Shown: positions 1-11,983 of the stretch, one piece after another
How the letters are laid out: each line of letters opens with the position of its first letter
How positions within the stretch are numbered: position 1 is the stretch's first letter
Assembly (NCBI GenBank): GCA_026225945.1
Contig: JAMJFZ010001089.1
Location: 4,698,501 to 4,762,500, forward strand
Origin: Cricetomys ansorgei
Lineage: Eukaryota > Chordata > Mammalia > Rodentia > Nesomyidae
Direction: 5' to 3'
DNA length: 64,000 nucleotides
Translations under genes and position numbers: made by a program
Notes under the pieces: model-generated
What the model saw: the letters and a program-made list of their open reading frames with translations, nothing else
Database searches by the model: none
Told to the model about the DNA's origin: nothing

Positions 1-1340
1 TGCTTGCAGCTTGCCTCTGAGGGTGTATTACGGTCCTGTCATCTCCAGCACCCTCATGTTTGTGTTATAATTTAGGCCTCAGGTCCCCAGTGTCACACAG
101 CGGTCTCTCGGGACCTCCTTGTAAGGAATCCAACCCTGTCACATATTGTCTGGCCCCAGGAACTTTCTAGAACCTTGCTGCAAGTTTCCATGAACGCCTC
201 ACTCTTTCTTACATCTTTCACACCTGCAGAACCAGTCTACGGGAAGGACGCTGCCCAATGCTGCTGTCACCTTGAGATGTAGCCTCTCCCCTTTGGGCCA
301 CAGTCACAGCTGCCTCTCTGTGCCTTTGAGGCCAACCCTGGGAAAACAAGCCCCTAGTGGGTAGTCTTTCCGGTAGGGTATCCCTTCTGCAGCCTCCTCA
401 ACAGTGACTCCCCCTTCTTTCACACGAATTTGCATTTTCACTGGTTGGAGCCTTTGATGGATGGGTCTTGCCCCGAGGGTACTTTTCCTATTGTCCCAGC
501 ATAGAACACTAGGTTTCCTTGTAATGGGGATAATCTATTTAACAATTACAGCTGCGTCCGCCGCCTTGTCTGTAACTGTAAACTTATTCATGATATGTCT
601 TTCCTCTCTTACCGTAGACCTGAATATATGTATCACTATACATATTCATAGCCTGGATGGTATAGTGTCTTGAAATTTTTCCCAACAACCAACTTAGTCT
701 ATTCATTTTGTTAGGTGTCCAACTCGGGACAAAATTTGATATTTAACATATCAAAGTGTACCTGGCCTCCGTGTTCTCCCAGCATCCTTCAGTCCCTACC
801 TGTTACAGGGTCCTCCTGACTTGAGTACCCTGGCCTCTACCTTGAACTCTCGAACCCTGGGGGCTGGGTTTCTCTTCTCTATATAAACCAGCCGTTTTGG
901 TTACCCCTTTCTCTTTCTGGCCTCTTGGCTTCTTGGTCTCCAGGTCTTTTCCCTCTTCCCTCCCCCTCTCCTCACATGACCCATGGCTCAGTCTGGCCAT
1001 GTCTAGTCGGACCTCTCCCATCTCTACCTCGGCCTGTGTTCTCCCTGTTATCTACAATAAGCTTTCTCCTCTACCACACCTAGGAGTGGTCATGTCCTTC
1101 CCTTTTTATTTATTTATTTATTTCTCAATTTTTGAGGTCATCCTCTCTCAAATTCTCAAGACACCAGTAGAATATAGCCAGACTTTTTGCCCAAATATCA
1201 CATGAATGACCTCTAACCCAGTCCCCACTGGTGTTCCCTAAAACCTCATGAAACAGCCCTCTGCTGTCTGTGTTTCTCTTGCTGTTTCACATTCCATCTC
1301 TCCCTCTTTCTCTCTCTCTCTCCGTTTTCTTTGTTGTTGT
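1..1340. other. non-genic flank, pyrimidine-rich at 780-1,330
   Basis: No gene, splice pattern or recognised protein similarity. The stretch 900-1,330 is strongly C/T-rich on the plus strand and ends in a (TC)n run at about 1,300-1,322. It could be decayed LTR-type sequence, but I cannot assign a family. Confidence 0.4.
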
Positions 1341-1470
1341 TTTAGATAAGGTCTCTCTCTCTAGTCCCGACTGTTCTGGAACTTGCTCTGCAAACCAGGC
1401 TGGCCTCCAACTCAAGGAGATCCACCTGCCTCTGCCTCCTGAGTGATAGGATAAAAGGCTCATACCAATT
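1341..1470 (-). repeat. B1 SINE, diverged
   Basis: Minus-strand B1: the plus strand shows the typical antisense words accaggctggcctccaactca and agatccacctgcctctgcct after a T-rich tail complement. Heavily mutated, hence old. Confidence 0.8.
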
Positions 1471-1533
1471 GTAAGTATTACTTTTATCATTACGGTGGGC
1501 AAACAACCCTAGCCCTAGCCTGGCAAAAACAAC

Positions 1534-1842
1534 GTGAGGGAAGAACAGTTTATTTTGGCTCACGATTTAACGGGAAACTTCGTTATGGTGGAGGAGGCGC
1601 CGCAGGAGGAGTGTGAGGTGCCAATCACATCTGCAGTTGGACGTAGAGAGGATTTCGTCTGCTCCGCTCATTTTCTCCTTTTTATTCGATGCAAGATCCC
1701 AGTCCACTGGGTGGCGCCACTCGTGTTCAGGGTGTGTCTCTCTCCGGTTAAAACTTTCTGGGAATATTCTCATAGATATACCCAAGGGTGATTCTAAATC
1801 TAGTCAAGTCGAGAGTGAAGATTAGCCATCACAGTGGACCAC
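1534..1842 (-). mobile_element. ERVL-MaLR-like solo LTR
   Basis: Matches a common rodent solo-LTR pattern read antisense: it opens with agtttattttggctcacg (polyadenylation region in reverse) and closes with gtcaagtcgagagtgaagattagccatcac. No internal retroviral genes are attached. The exact family (MT or ORR1 type) is not resolved. Confidence 0.6.
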
Positions 1843-2050
1843 GTAAGGCTAGTAAACCAAGCTAATATGATGAGAAAGCTTCTTGTCTACTTGGACATTC
1901 GTTTCTGTGACTTCTAGGGCCATGCAGAATGATGAACAGAGTCTCATTTAGGGCAATCCCTGACCAAGAAGGACCAGGAAAGGAAGGAAAGAAACAAGAA
2001 GTAGCTATGTAGACAGAAGGGACACAGGGACTCCCTACTATTCCCAAGGC

Positions 2051-2181
2051 ATTTATTTATTTATTTATTTATTTACTTACTTACTTACTTATTTATTTAT
2101 ATATTTTCCTGATCCCCTTGAAAGCAAGGTTATAATTCCTGGTCTTGGATTCTTCTGTAAAAAAAAAAAAAAAAAAAAAAA
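2051..2181. repeat. (ATTT)n/(ACTT)n array and A-run
   Basis: ATTT units at 2,051-2,082 shift to ACTT units and back up to 2,106, followed after 50 bases by a 23-base A run at 2,159-2,181. Probably tails of decayed retroelements. The neighbouring sequence up to about 2.8 kb is AT-rich and shows no gene. Confidence 0.8.
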
Positions 2182-3629
2182 TCACAGTGTTCTGGTAATA
2201 AATCTGCCTTCCACCTCTCAAAGCCACTTAAACAAAGCCACTTAAATGTGACTTTGGCGCCACAATTCCTTTATCTGCATATTTTAGCTCAGCCAACCAT
2301 TCTAGAATTTAGCCAGTTTTAAATTTATAGTTGTTTTTCAGCCAGCATCCCTTCGTCTGCTCCCTCTCCCAAGCAAGTCTGTATAATTCACTCAAATAAT
2401 TAGCAATATGCGCTAATCTGGCCAAGTCTGGCCATAGATTGAACTTTAATGAATGTCTAACCTCAGCAAATGATCTGGCTCAATTTCCAACATGTGTGGT
2501 TGGTTAAAAATGAAGGGCTGGTTCAGCACACACATTTCACCACAAATCCATCACCAGAAATCCAATTAAAATTCTGAGTGAGTGCAGGCTAGTCATGTCT
2601 GTGGGGGGAGGGAATCAGTTATTTGTCACATCTGTTGAATAATTTATACCCGCAAACGCCTAACAGTGATTCCCAAACCTCACTGAGGACCAGGAAAGCC
2701 TTTGTAAACATGGATTCCTAGGCTCATCCTGGAGCTGTGGGTAAAGAAACCTTCAAAGACCATTATTTTAGAATACATAAAGCATCCAGTGAAAATTTTA
2801 TAATTGAAAATAACTCTAATCAGTATAGCGAAAAATTATCTATTTCTATGTACTAACAATGCACATTAAGATTTTGAAGTAGTAGAAAGTACAACTTATA
2901 ACATCTTATAAAGCCACGGTTGGGTCTAAACCTAATGGCACACACAGTACACACATGGTGAAAGCAAAGAAATACTGATGAAACCGAAGACGGCATAAAT
3001 TTGTAGAAAAACAGACAATGGCAAGGAATAGAAAATTCTTAGTGTTAGGGTAGCTGTTTTCCTTAACATTTCCACTCCATCTCAGTCAAAATCATAGCAA
3101 CATTTTTTTTGGTTTTTAGAATAGAAATTGAAGAGACAGTTCTACAAAGCATATAGAAAGATATACCTGAATAGACCCTGACAAACCTCAGAAGGAAGAG
3201 AACAACAGCACAGCACCTACCATCTTATTTTAAGATTTACAAAGCTACAGCACAGCACTGACTCATTCACAGATACAGGGGTGGAATCGAAATAGTGCAG
3301 AGGTGGGTCTGCGAATGGCCCACTGGGAAGTTTAACAGAGAAAAGCACATCTCTCCAGCAAATGATGCTGCAACAGTCGAACATATGCGAGAACATCAGT
3401 GAAGCATACTTTGTGTCATATGATTATTAACCTTCCAGATATAATAGAACTAAAGCCTAAAACTAAAACAAAGTTCTAAAGTTCACAGAAGAAATTTTGG
3501 TGACCAAATGTAAGGCAGATATCTCTTAGGATTCACCAAACCGAGTTCCACAAAAGAAAAATAAGGTAAATTAGACAGAAAATAAAAGGCTTCCGTTCTT
3601 TGAAAGGCACTAAGAAAATGAAACAAATG

Positions 3630-3676
3630 GTCAGGGATATAGCTCAGTGGTAGAACCCTTGCCTGGAATTCACAGT

Positions 3677-3678
<2 letters not shown>
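3630..3678 (+). repeat. ID-type SINE head
   Basis: Shows the tRNA-Ala-derived ID core (gatatagctcagtggtagaa, cccttgcctggaatt). Box A-like and box B-like words are present but the tRNA fold is not, so this is a SINE and not a tRNA gene. Confidence 0.75.
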
Positions 3679-3730
<52 letters not shown>

Positions 3731-3762
3731 AGAGAGAAAGAGAGGAAAGAGAGAGAGAGAGA
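3679..3762. repeat. (CA)25 followed by (GA)n
   Basis: An uninterrupted AC dinucleotide run at 3,679-3,728, then a GA-rich run to 3,762. It is the microsatellite tail of the ID element just before it. Confidence 0.95.
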
Positions 3763-3856
3763 ATGCCACATACAAGGATAAAATATTTGCCAAAGAAATA
3801 CACATCTGATAAAGAAGAAAACTACTCAATGAGAAGTAAGCAAAAGATCTGAACAC

Positions 3857-4084
3857 GGGCTGGAGAGATTGCTCAGCAGTTAAGGGAACTTGTTGCTTTT
3901 GCAGAGGACCTATGTTCAATTCCCAGCACCACATGTTGGCTCACAACCACCTCTAACTCTAGTTCCCGGTGAATCCAATGCCCTCTTCTAACCTTTGCAG
4001 GAACCAGGCATACACATGGTGGACACATATATATCCAGACAAAACATTCATACACATAGAAATTAAATAAATACAAAAAATTTG
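3857..4084 (+). repeat. B2 SINE
   Basis: Sense B2: gggctggagagattgctcag, then ttcaattcccagcaccacat and ggctcacaaccacctctaac, ending in an A-rich tail at 4,075-4,084. Confidence 0.9.
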
Positions 4085-4797
4085 AATACTAAAAAGACAT
4101 ACACATGGAAAATAACCACATGAAAAGTTACTCAACATCACAATTATTAGGGATGTGTATATTTAAAACAGCAGTGAGATGCCTTGCATGCCCATTAGAA
4201 AGGCACATTTTATGAATCTTACATTGTCAAGTGTTGGTGAGAATACGAAGCTACTGGAACTCTCACACTGCAGTGGGAAATGGGATTGTGGAAAACAGTT
4301 TGGAAGATTATTGTAAAGTAAGAGTATATAAAAAACATCTCACTCCTATCTATTTCAGAAAAATAAAACATGTTCACATATTGAGCACTGTAAAGGGACA
4401 CTCTATTGTATACATCATAGTGTGCGTGAATTTCAAATGCACTGTGTTCATCAAAAGGTTGTATATACTGTTTGACTCCATTTATATCATAACATTCTCG
4501 AAGAGATAAAAGTGTAGAAGCCAAATGATGTATTGGTTCCTTTGCAGAAGCTGGCAAGATAAAGCTGCTGAATACAAAGGACTCAGGATAATGTGTGACC
4601 CATTCCTTTAAAGTTGTTGGGGGCCATGATTGCTCTGGGTTTCCAACCAAGACGCTGATACATGGAGAAAGTTAATTGTGATTGGGTTACACATTACATT
4701 ACTGTTTGACACCATTCATAGAAGTATATACAAAAAAAATGTATTACACTAAATCTGTCTAAAAAGAGAAGCACGACATCTACTCACTACTTTTTTT

Positions 4798-5141
4798 GCT
4801 GTGAAGAGGCACCATGACCAGGTCAATTCTTATAAAGAATTTAATAGGGGGCTTGCTTACATTTTCAGAGGGTTAGTCCATGGTCATCATGGTGGGCAGC
4901 AGACAGGCATGGTGATGGAACAGAAGCTGGAAGCTTTGCATTTTGGTCTGCAGGCAGCATTCAGAGAAAGAGGAAGAGAGAAAAGGAGAGACTGGCTCAG
5001 GCATGGGCCTTTGAAACCTCAAAGTCGACCCCCAGTGACACACCCCCAACCAGGTCACACCTCCTAATCCTTCCCAAATAGTTCCATTAACCGGAAACCA
5101 AATATGAACCTATGAAGGCCATTCTCACTCAAACCACCACA
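4798..5141 (-). mobile_element. ERVL-MaLR-like solo LTR
   Basis: Antisense copy of the rodent LTR that begins TGTGGTGGTTTGA: the plus strand starts gctgtgaagaggcaccatga and ends tcactcaaaccaccaca. It lacks internal genes and is inserted next to a LINE-1 3' end. Confidence 0.65.
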
Positions 5142-5306
5142 ATATGAATACCCATATATGTATGTAAATAACAATAAATAAGAGGCCATGGGTTTGAAGA
5201 AGGGCTGCAAGAGGGTATAGAGGAGGGTTTGAAGGGTGGAAAGGGAAAGGAAAATGTTATGTAACTATATTATAATCTCAAAAAATAAAACAAGTAATAA
5301 AAATGA
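5142..5306 (+). mobile_element. LINE-1 3' UTR end
   Basis: Typical rodent L1 tail in sense: agaggccatgggtttgaaga, then a purine-rich run and ttatgtaactatattataat, closing with an A-rich polyadenylated end (aaaaaataaaac). Confidence 0.75.
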
Positions 5307-5309
5307 ATA

Positions 5310-7620
5310 GGGGGAGGAAAATAAATAATTAAGCTGACTTATCAAACATTAAAAGTTACCGTTTGCTGATTTCTGTACACTATATATAAAATTAGATTAT
5401 ATCATTGCATATATGCTGTCAAATTATTTATGTATGCCGTACATTTAAATACTTAATAATAAAGGAAGAAAAATCATAACCACAATTTTACATTCAAATT
5501 AAATTCAAGGCCTATAAGTACCTTCTAGAAGTTGTCATAGTTCTGATTCTTCAAGGAAAATGTACAGCATAGCTTTAAATCAAGTAAAACTTTAAGTTGA
5601 TAAAGGAAAAAAGAAACTAAGCCACATTCCAATGACTTCACATTAGGGGCACTGGGAGGCCCATGGGCAACTCCCTTCTGCACACAACTGTGCAAAACCT
5701 TCATGAGAAAGGAGGGGCCCGTGTGTTGCCTCTCATCAAGTATTGGGGTAAAATACTGTCTGATCCCTGACCATCAACAAATTTTCCAGTGTGGATTCAT
5801 GCAGTCACTACAAGACAAGAGTTGAGAATATTATTGAATTATAAAGACTTCTATACACTTAACACATTTAATTCCAGAATTCTCAGTCTCCCTACAGGAT
5901 CTCAGAAATATTAAACATTTTCCCCACAACTGACAAGCAGCAGGAACTATACTTAAACTCATATATTTTCCTCCATGAATCTCTGCCTTGCTTAAATAAA
6001 AACGCCATGGAAACATGAAGGTAGTTTTCTCACAAGGTGCACTTTGTGTTTTTGCCTCCCATGAAGACACTAAATGACCTTCCTACCAAGTGATGCTGTG
6101 GGCCAAAGAATAATTATGGAAACACATTCAAGTTCTAACAGACACAGAAATACCCAGGGAAAATAGATTCTTATTGTCTATCACCAGTTCTAAATGGTAC
6201 CAACACTGATAGTGGGCTAGTGTTACCTGTTTCCTAAAGCTGTAGGACCATTGTAAGATCTTCAGATGCAAAAGGGAGCAATTATCATGCTCAAAACTTT
6301 CTGTGTTTTGCTGTTAAGAGTCTCCAGCTTTTTAGACAGGCAGAACCAGGACGTGGATGCTTTAGCCTGTTTGTGATATTAAGCTTATTTATGTTTGACA
6401 TCACTGATACCAAGGAGTTGGGTGCATATTTATCACTATTTGCTTGGAACAAATCAGTGTAATTAGCTTAATAAGGTGTCCAAGATCCAGATGACCACAA
6501 CTGTTAGCATACCAGAACTCACATATCAGGAGCAGTGAGTGGCATATTGAGATGAATTTAATGGAAAATTAACTTGAGGGGACATAGAATCAGAAGTCCA
6601 AATGGAGATATGGTCAAAGTGAAAAGCGAAATTCCACTTAAATTGATGAAAATGGGATACTTCACTTTTACTGGTAACAGAAAATAGAGGTGCCTTGTGT
6701 TAAAGTGGAAGGTAGCAAAGACTGTGGCCACGAGGGTGTGGTCAGACAAAAAAAAAAGCCTTTGGTTTTCTGAGCAAGTCAGCTTTTCTGGATGATATTA
6801 ATACATCAATGTTTTAAAGCACCGAGCATCTGTTGTCGAGAGCACAAGATCTGAGAGGTTGGAAACAATGCCATAGCAAAGATCGGATGGTTTCCTTCCA
6901 GCTTTGCTACGGTACAGTGCTTGAAAGCCTGCTCATGCTCTGAGCTCAATTAGTGAAAGAAGGATTTGCAGTTCTGGGACCATTTCAGTCTCAGTGGAGA
7001 GGGGGTTTGCACGTGCATTCTCTATAACTAAGGCTGATTCCCATTAGGGTAGAAAATCAAGTGTATGATTCATAATAAGAGATTGCTGCCTTTGAAATCA
7101 CTTCCTCCCATAATAACGGCCACTTCATTACAATGGTAATTAGAAAGGAAAGAGCCAGAAATGGCCATTTGAAGGGAAATTAGTACTTAATTTCCAAGAC
7201 TGTTTTGTTTCAATGGATTGCCACTCTGGCAAGATTTTATACTTAAATTGCAAATCTCAGAACAACACAGGGATAGAGCATCTGATCTGTCTTCTAAATG
7301 GACAGAGTTTATCACAGCCTGGGATGATGCTGGAGTATCGGATGCGGTGCACATTGGGTAAAGTCACATAGACTGTGAAGGAAGAGTCTAAAAGGAAGAT
7401 TTCTGTGTAGCTAAATAACCAGGCACTGCTGTTATTAACCAAAGGACAACTGTTTTAACATGTGCCTACAGCTTGCTAAGAACACTTGCTGAGATGAAGA
7501 GAAACTTGGTTAGAAGAAAATACCATATTTTATTGAACTAACCAATGCACTCTTAAAGGATGCTCTCTCTGGTGAAAACAAGACCTAAGATGATGAAATA
7601 CCATTAGACTAGTTAGTCTT
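5310..7620. other. repeat-poor AT-rich intergenic block
   Basis: No recognised transposon and no gene over 2.3 kb, unusual for this window. The part at about 6,980-7,260 has many homeodomain-type ATTA/TAAT cores and a low CpG count, and reads like conserved non-coding sequence. That impression comes from texture only. Confidence 0.4.
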
Positions 7621-7626
7621 TTGTGG

Positions 7627-7629
<3 letters not shown>

Positions 7630-7708
<79 letters not shown>
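7630..7708. repeat. (TC)n-(TG)n compound microsatellite
   Basis: About 48 bases of TC repeats with one slip, then TG repeats at 7,678-7,708. The reading frame that starts here is an artefact of the repeat. Confidence 0.95.
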
Positions 7709-7710
<2 letters not shown>

Positions 7711-7855
7711 CTGAGAGATGGTGCTTAACCATCTTTAAAATTTGTTTTTCCTTTCCTTTTAGGAAACTTCTTCCTTATCAGAAACCAGTATATAGTAAGT
7801 GTTATAGCTCTGAGGGAAAACATATCCCGGCAGTCAGGAGCCAAGGAATACCACA

Positions 7856-8262
7856 AAGTCACAACCACAACAAACCTCACACAAAATATTTATTGGGGAA
7901 ACCACGGGGTATGTGTGGGGTACAGGGGTGGCTGCCTCTGCTCCAAACTGAGCAAGAGGCAGGTGCAGTTTTTTTTTTGGGGGGGGTAGAGATTTCCAGG
8001 GTGGCCTGGGATTGGTGGGAATTTTTTGCAGGATTTTGGGCTTCTTACTCTGTGGGGTGGAGCTTGGCCATCTGCATCTGGAGGTGCTGGGAATGGCCAT
8101 TAAGACTGTTAGGGTGTCCTGTGGGCGGAGCCTGGTCATCAAAGCTCCTCAGCCCAGGTCCTGGCCATTAGAAGTCCTCAGGGCCTGGCTTGGCGGCTCT
8201 TGCGCCTTGAGGGGCTTAGGCTTACATATACCTTCAGGAAATTGTACTGTGTTAATCAGATA
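7856..8262 (-). mobile_element. probable ERV LTR-like repeat
   Basis: Antisense order fits a rodent ERV LTR: a polyadenylation-type word in reverse (aaatatttattggggaaac), a G-run near 7,970-7,987, repeated gtgggcggagcctgg-like boxes, then a GC-rich end at 8,190-8,262. No retroviral gene is present. Family unknown. Confidence 0.45.
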
Positions 8263-8269
8263 GTCATTA

Positions 8270-8602
8270 TTGTGACAAGAGAAGCAGCTTCAAAGATTTA
8301 TTTTGGTTCCTGGTTTTCAGAGGATTTGGTACAAAGACCAAGCCAGTATTTTGACCCTTGCTCTGGGCTGGTGTCAGCACTGTGCCTTATGAAGAGAATA
8401 CATGATGGAGGATGGCTGGCCTTCATGGTGGTCAGGAAGTAAGAAAAGATGTGGAGAAAGGGTTGGGGGGGCGGTAATCTGTGGTTCACAAAAGCCCCCT
8501 CAATGTACACTCCAGCAACCAACCCGACTTCTACCAGCTGAGTCCCACCTAAAGATCCGATGGTTTTCCCAAAAGTATCACCAGCTAGGAACCAAGGTCT
8601 AA
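8270..8602 (-). mobile_element. possible MaLR-like LTR fragment
   Basis: Opens with agatttattttggttcctgg, similar to the start of other antisense LTR copies in the window, and ends near cagctaggaaccaaggtct. Strongly diverged. Low certainty. Confidence 0.4.
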
Positions 8603-8669
8603 CAAACAAGCCTTGGGGCAGGGAGTACTCAAAATCAAACCTTTAATATTTTCCTCTTGGTCCTCCAAA

Positions 8670-9340
8670 TCTCATGTCCCACCACTGTAGAGTGAAGCTT
8701 TGCCAGGGAAAAGCCCTTGCCCCTTGTGGTTGCATGCCACTTGGACTTCTGGGAACAGCTTCCAGGGAGGTATAAGAGGGGCAGTTGATGGCAGTTGAAA
8801 GTTAAGAGAGCGAAGTTAGGGCAGAGTTACAGAAGAGTTGCTGCAGGATAGGGAAAGAGAGAACACAAAAGCTGATGATAGCAGAAGCAGACAAATAAAG
8901 CTGATAAAGTGAATCAGGCAGAAATAAGGCTCAGATAAAATTAACTAACTGGGGTTTTAGAAAAGTTACAATTTAGATCTTCTCAGTAATTGCCGTGCTG
9001 GGCAACGCTGAACCAGAGCGGGTTAGAGTTAGTTCTGTTCCCCAGACACAGGCAGATTAAGACAGTCAAAAAAAGGGCTGTAAAAGTTTCTCTTTCCTTC
9101 CTATCCTTTCATTTCCTCTCTAACCCTATGAGCTAACTGAGGTTTAAAAAGTTATAAGTTAGAAATCTAGCAGCCAGGAACAGAAGGGCGGAGTCAAGTT
9201 GCAGTGACAGGAGTAGCAGCAGCTTTGGAGAGCCTAGACTCAAACGGCAAAAACAGCCAAACCCACACCCCCTTGTAGAAGAAAAACTGTTACATTTTTA
9301 GATACATTTTAAATACTTTTTTAAAGAATACCTGTTACAT
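8670..9340 (+). mobile_element. possible ERVK-type LTR
   Basis: The order of signals fits a sense LTR: a TATA-like word (ggtataagagg, 8,769-8,779), then a purine-rich region and AATAAA at 8,893-8,898. It ends shortly before tggcaccca at about 9,340, which weakly resembles a lysine-type primer binding site. No gag/pol reading frame follows. Borders and family are uncertain. Confidence 0.35.
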
Positions 9341-9569
9341 TTTGGCACCCATTTACAAACCCTTTTGTACATCCTAGTGAAAATGCAATGGGTCCATAGT
9401 GTAGAAAGTCTTCAGTGTTTCAGCACTACTAAATGTCCAATTCTGAGACTCCTTGCAAACTTAGATAAAACCGGTTTACCTGTCTAAGACACCATGGCAC
9501 AGGGTAAACATTTCCCTTAAAAAAGAGAGGAACAGGAAAAGTAATGATGAAGAATCGGATCAAGACAAG

Positions 9570-10140
9570 GCCAAACATCCAAAAGAGATGTTAAATCATA
9601 GGGGTCCGCGTATAACATCCGGGTCACGCGGCAGCACGATTTGAGATTGCTAGGACGCGGGCAACCTCCCCTCTGCGCCTCGTTCCCTGCAGTCCACCCA
9701 AATACTCTCTTGAACTGCAGTCCACCCAAAAACTCTGTTTGCTTCTCCCAGTTTTTCTAGGCAGCTGCTCTATATCCCTGGTATCCTTAGTTGGATTGCC
9801 ATGGCAACACCGGCACTCTGCAGTGTCCTCTCCAGAGTTGTTTGCAGGGAGACTGACGCTCTCACACCTCACCTGGTCTCCTAGCCTTTTCTTAGAAATC
9901 TTGGTGGAAGCCTCCATAACCCTTGAAGTCTTGAATTATGCATGCCTGCAAAAACCAGCACCAAGTGGATGGCACTGAGGACTGCTGCTGGCACGACCTA
10001 CACCGGAGCCTTCTCACAGCACAGGGACAGCAGACTCTGTGTGTTTTGGCAACTGAAACGCATGGAATGGAATCCCAAAGAAACAGTTTCTTAGTCAGTC
10101 CTGTGTGAGTAGGGCACACTGGGGGATCGATTATCAGGAG
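9570..10140. other. CpG-bearing segment, probably retroelement-derived
   Basis: An unusual local cluster of CpG at 9,605-9,690 (ggtccgcgtataac, gggtcacgcggcagcac, ggacgcgggcaac) in a CpG-poor flank, with two near-copies of ctgcagtccacccaaa about 28 bases apart. No gene. It may be part of the adjacent LTR-like elements. Confidence 0.4.
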
Positions 10141-10327
10141 AAAGTCTTCAGGAGAGTTTAATCATATCTTTTGCTTGTAATATATGGGTCTTGTCGATCC
10201 CCAAGATAGGTCAAGGTATCATCTTTCTTAGCGTTCTAGTGCAAAGCACTTCCTTTAAAAAACTAATGAAGCTAATCTCCTTAGGCACATAGACACTCCT
10301 GGGCAGAACCACTAAGTCCCTCCACAT

Positions 10328-10328
10328 T

Positions 10329-10385
<57 letters not shown>

Positions 10386-10396
10386 TTCATCATCAT
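10328..10396. repeat. (ATC)n trinucleotide array
   Basis: About 19 ATC/CAT units with one TTC interruption near 10,385. It reads as a methionine run on the minus strand but is not part of a gene. Confidence 0.95.
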
Positions 10397-10489
10397 TCTG
10401 CCAAACTATAGTTTCCAAATGCTTCTCCTCCACTTCTATTTGTTACCTGCGAAAATACATTTCATAAAGTAGTCATTAATATCCATGCT

Positions 10490-11190
10490 GAAGGCATGGC
10501 TGTCTTGAAATCTCATCCGAAGCCTCCTGAGCATAACCTTTGCAACTGCTTTTCTCAGCATTCTGGCCTTCGCCGTCACCGTGGTCACTGTCAGTTAAGC
10601 CCCTGTCTCAGTGTTCTAGGGCTTCAATTCTCCAAATGTCTCCGAATCCCTTCCAACATTGCAAAGGCCTCTGATCCACATCGTCATGCGCAGTCAGAGC
10701 TATGATTCCATTCTCAGTGCCAATTTTCTGTGCTGGTCAGCTTTTTGTCACTGTGACATAATTAATGAGACAATGAACTTTAAAAGGAAGATGTATTTAT
10801 TGAGTGTTATGGTCTCGGGGGTCTTAGTCTACGGCTGCTGGCCTCCTGCTTTCCGACACACGCAGCAGGGGACACGGTAGGGACATTTGATGGGGGTCCG
10901 GACACAGGCATGGGAACACAGTGTTCAGTGTTCTAACTTCCGTACACTTGGCTCCATTTCTTAAAGGTCTTCTGCCTCCCAGGAGTATCAGATTCTGGGA
11001 GGCGAGCACTGGCCTTTGGGAGACACTTGAGATCCAAGCTATTGTAGGGGTAGAATGAAATAAAAGTCCAACAACTTGCCTCCAAGGGCACACCTGTGTA
11101 GCCACCTTACAGGGCGACAGAATACATGTGCTCCCTGCAGACTCCTGCCCTTCCCTGTTCCCTTTGCCTCCAAATGCCTCCATTTTTTAT
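10490..11190 (-). mobile_element. LTR-like repeat and its flank, antisense
   Basis: The left part contains words that usually adjoin rodent LTR copies (ttgaaatctcatccgaagcctcctgag in two halves, ttctcagcattctggcctt). At 10,739 a second motif starts (ggtcagctttttgtcactgtgac, then atgtatttattgag), the antisense start of a MaLR-like LTR running to about 11,150. Not coding. Confidence 0.45.
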
Positions 11191-11980
11191 ATTACCCATT
11201 TCCTGTTTTCTTTTATAGTGTTACCGTCTAAGTATGAACACCTTGATCACTATTTAGTCCTATTTTGCTGTTTAGAAAATGACTTTGTATAGACAGAAAC
11301 TTAGTTGACTTGCACTATTTTGTTTGATTTTCATAATCACTTTGCAAAGATGTTCTAATTCTGTATTTCTTGATTAAAATGGGGTATATAATTTTCCCAG
11401 GGTTGTGAAGCTACAATTCAAATTAGGTCTCCTCCATGTATAGACAGTCTATATTTCTAAAAAATATTCTTAAATATAATTAATACAAAGCAAATTTTCC
11501 CTGGCTTGAAACATTGCATGTTGTTGTGAGAGGAAAATTCTCACTGATCTTTAGAGTTGTTCATTCAGCGGTTCCCAAGGCTTGACTATAATGTCCTAAG
11601 TTCCCTATGTTCACCATTCATTTCCTAAGGGCCTTGCAAATTCTCTACCACGTGTTTTGTCCGTGGGTGCTATGAGAAAGAAGCTGGTATTGTCTTCTCA
11701 GTGATCATTACTGCTGCTGGAAATTCAGGCTTCTCTGTAGTTTAGACCCCTGGACTGTCATTATTCTCAAACGTCAGTTAAGATGGGACTATTTGTCTGA
11801 GTGGACTTGTGTCACGGGGCCATAATAAAGCAGCTTGACTTTACATCCACTTCCTTTGGATAGTCCTTCAGATTAGGATGGTGGCAAACCATAACAATGC
11901 TGACATTGTCTGCCTACAAACACAGGATTGTGCATGTGGGAGCAGGTACCTGTGAAGGTACTCTGCAAAACAGTACATAT
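11190..11980. other. unique intergenic sequence
   Basis: AT-rich, with no recognised repeat, gene or RNA. Confidence 0.5.
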
Positions 11981-11983
11981 TGT

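Larger units (their letters stand above)
3080..4795 (+). mobile_element. ancient LINE-1 fragment (ORF2 3' part), interrupted
   Basis: Words typical of the ORF2 3' part and tail of mammalian L1 occur in sense, for example ttgtcaagtgttggtgagaa and a stretch near 4,240-4,300 (ctactggaactctcac, tgggattgtggaaaacagtt). The reading frame is destroyed. Later insertions split it: an ID element with (CA)n at 3.63-3.73 kb and a B2 at 3.86-4.08 kb. The left border is uncertain. Confidence 0.65.

Noticed and set aside
3630..3678. tRNA-like box A and box B words (also at 23,015 and 54,958)
   Set aside because: ID-type SINE heads. They cannot fold into a full cloverleaf and are followed by A-rich or CA tails.
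4219..4650. 143-codon minus-strand frame
   Set aside because: Antisense to an old LINE-1 ORF2 remnant.
7623..8171. 182-codon open frame
   Set aside because: Starts inside the (TC)n-(TG)n microsatellite and runs through an antisense LTR-like repeat.
7856..9340. A complete endogenous retrovirus
   Set aside because: Only LTR-like signals are seen. No gag, pro, pol or env reading frames lie between or beside them, so no provirus was called.
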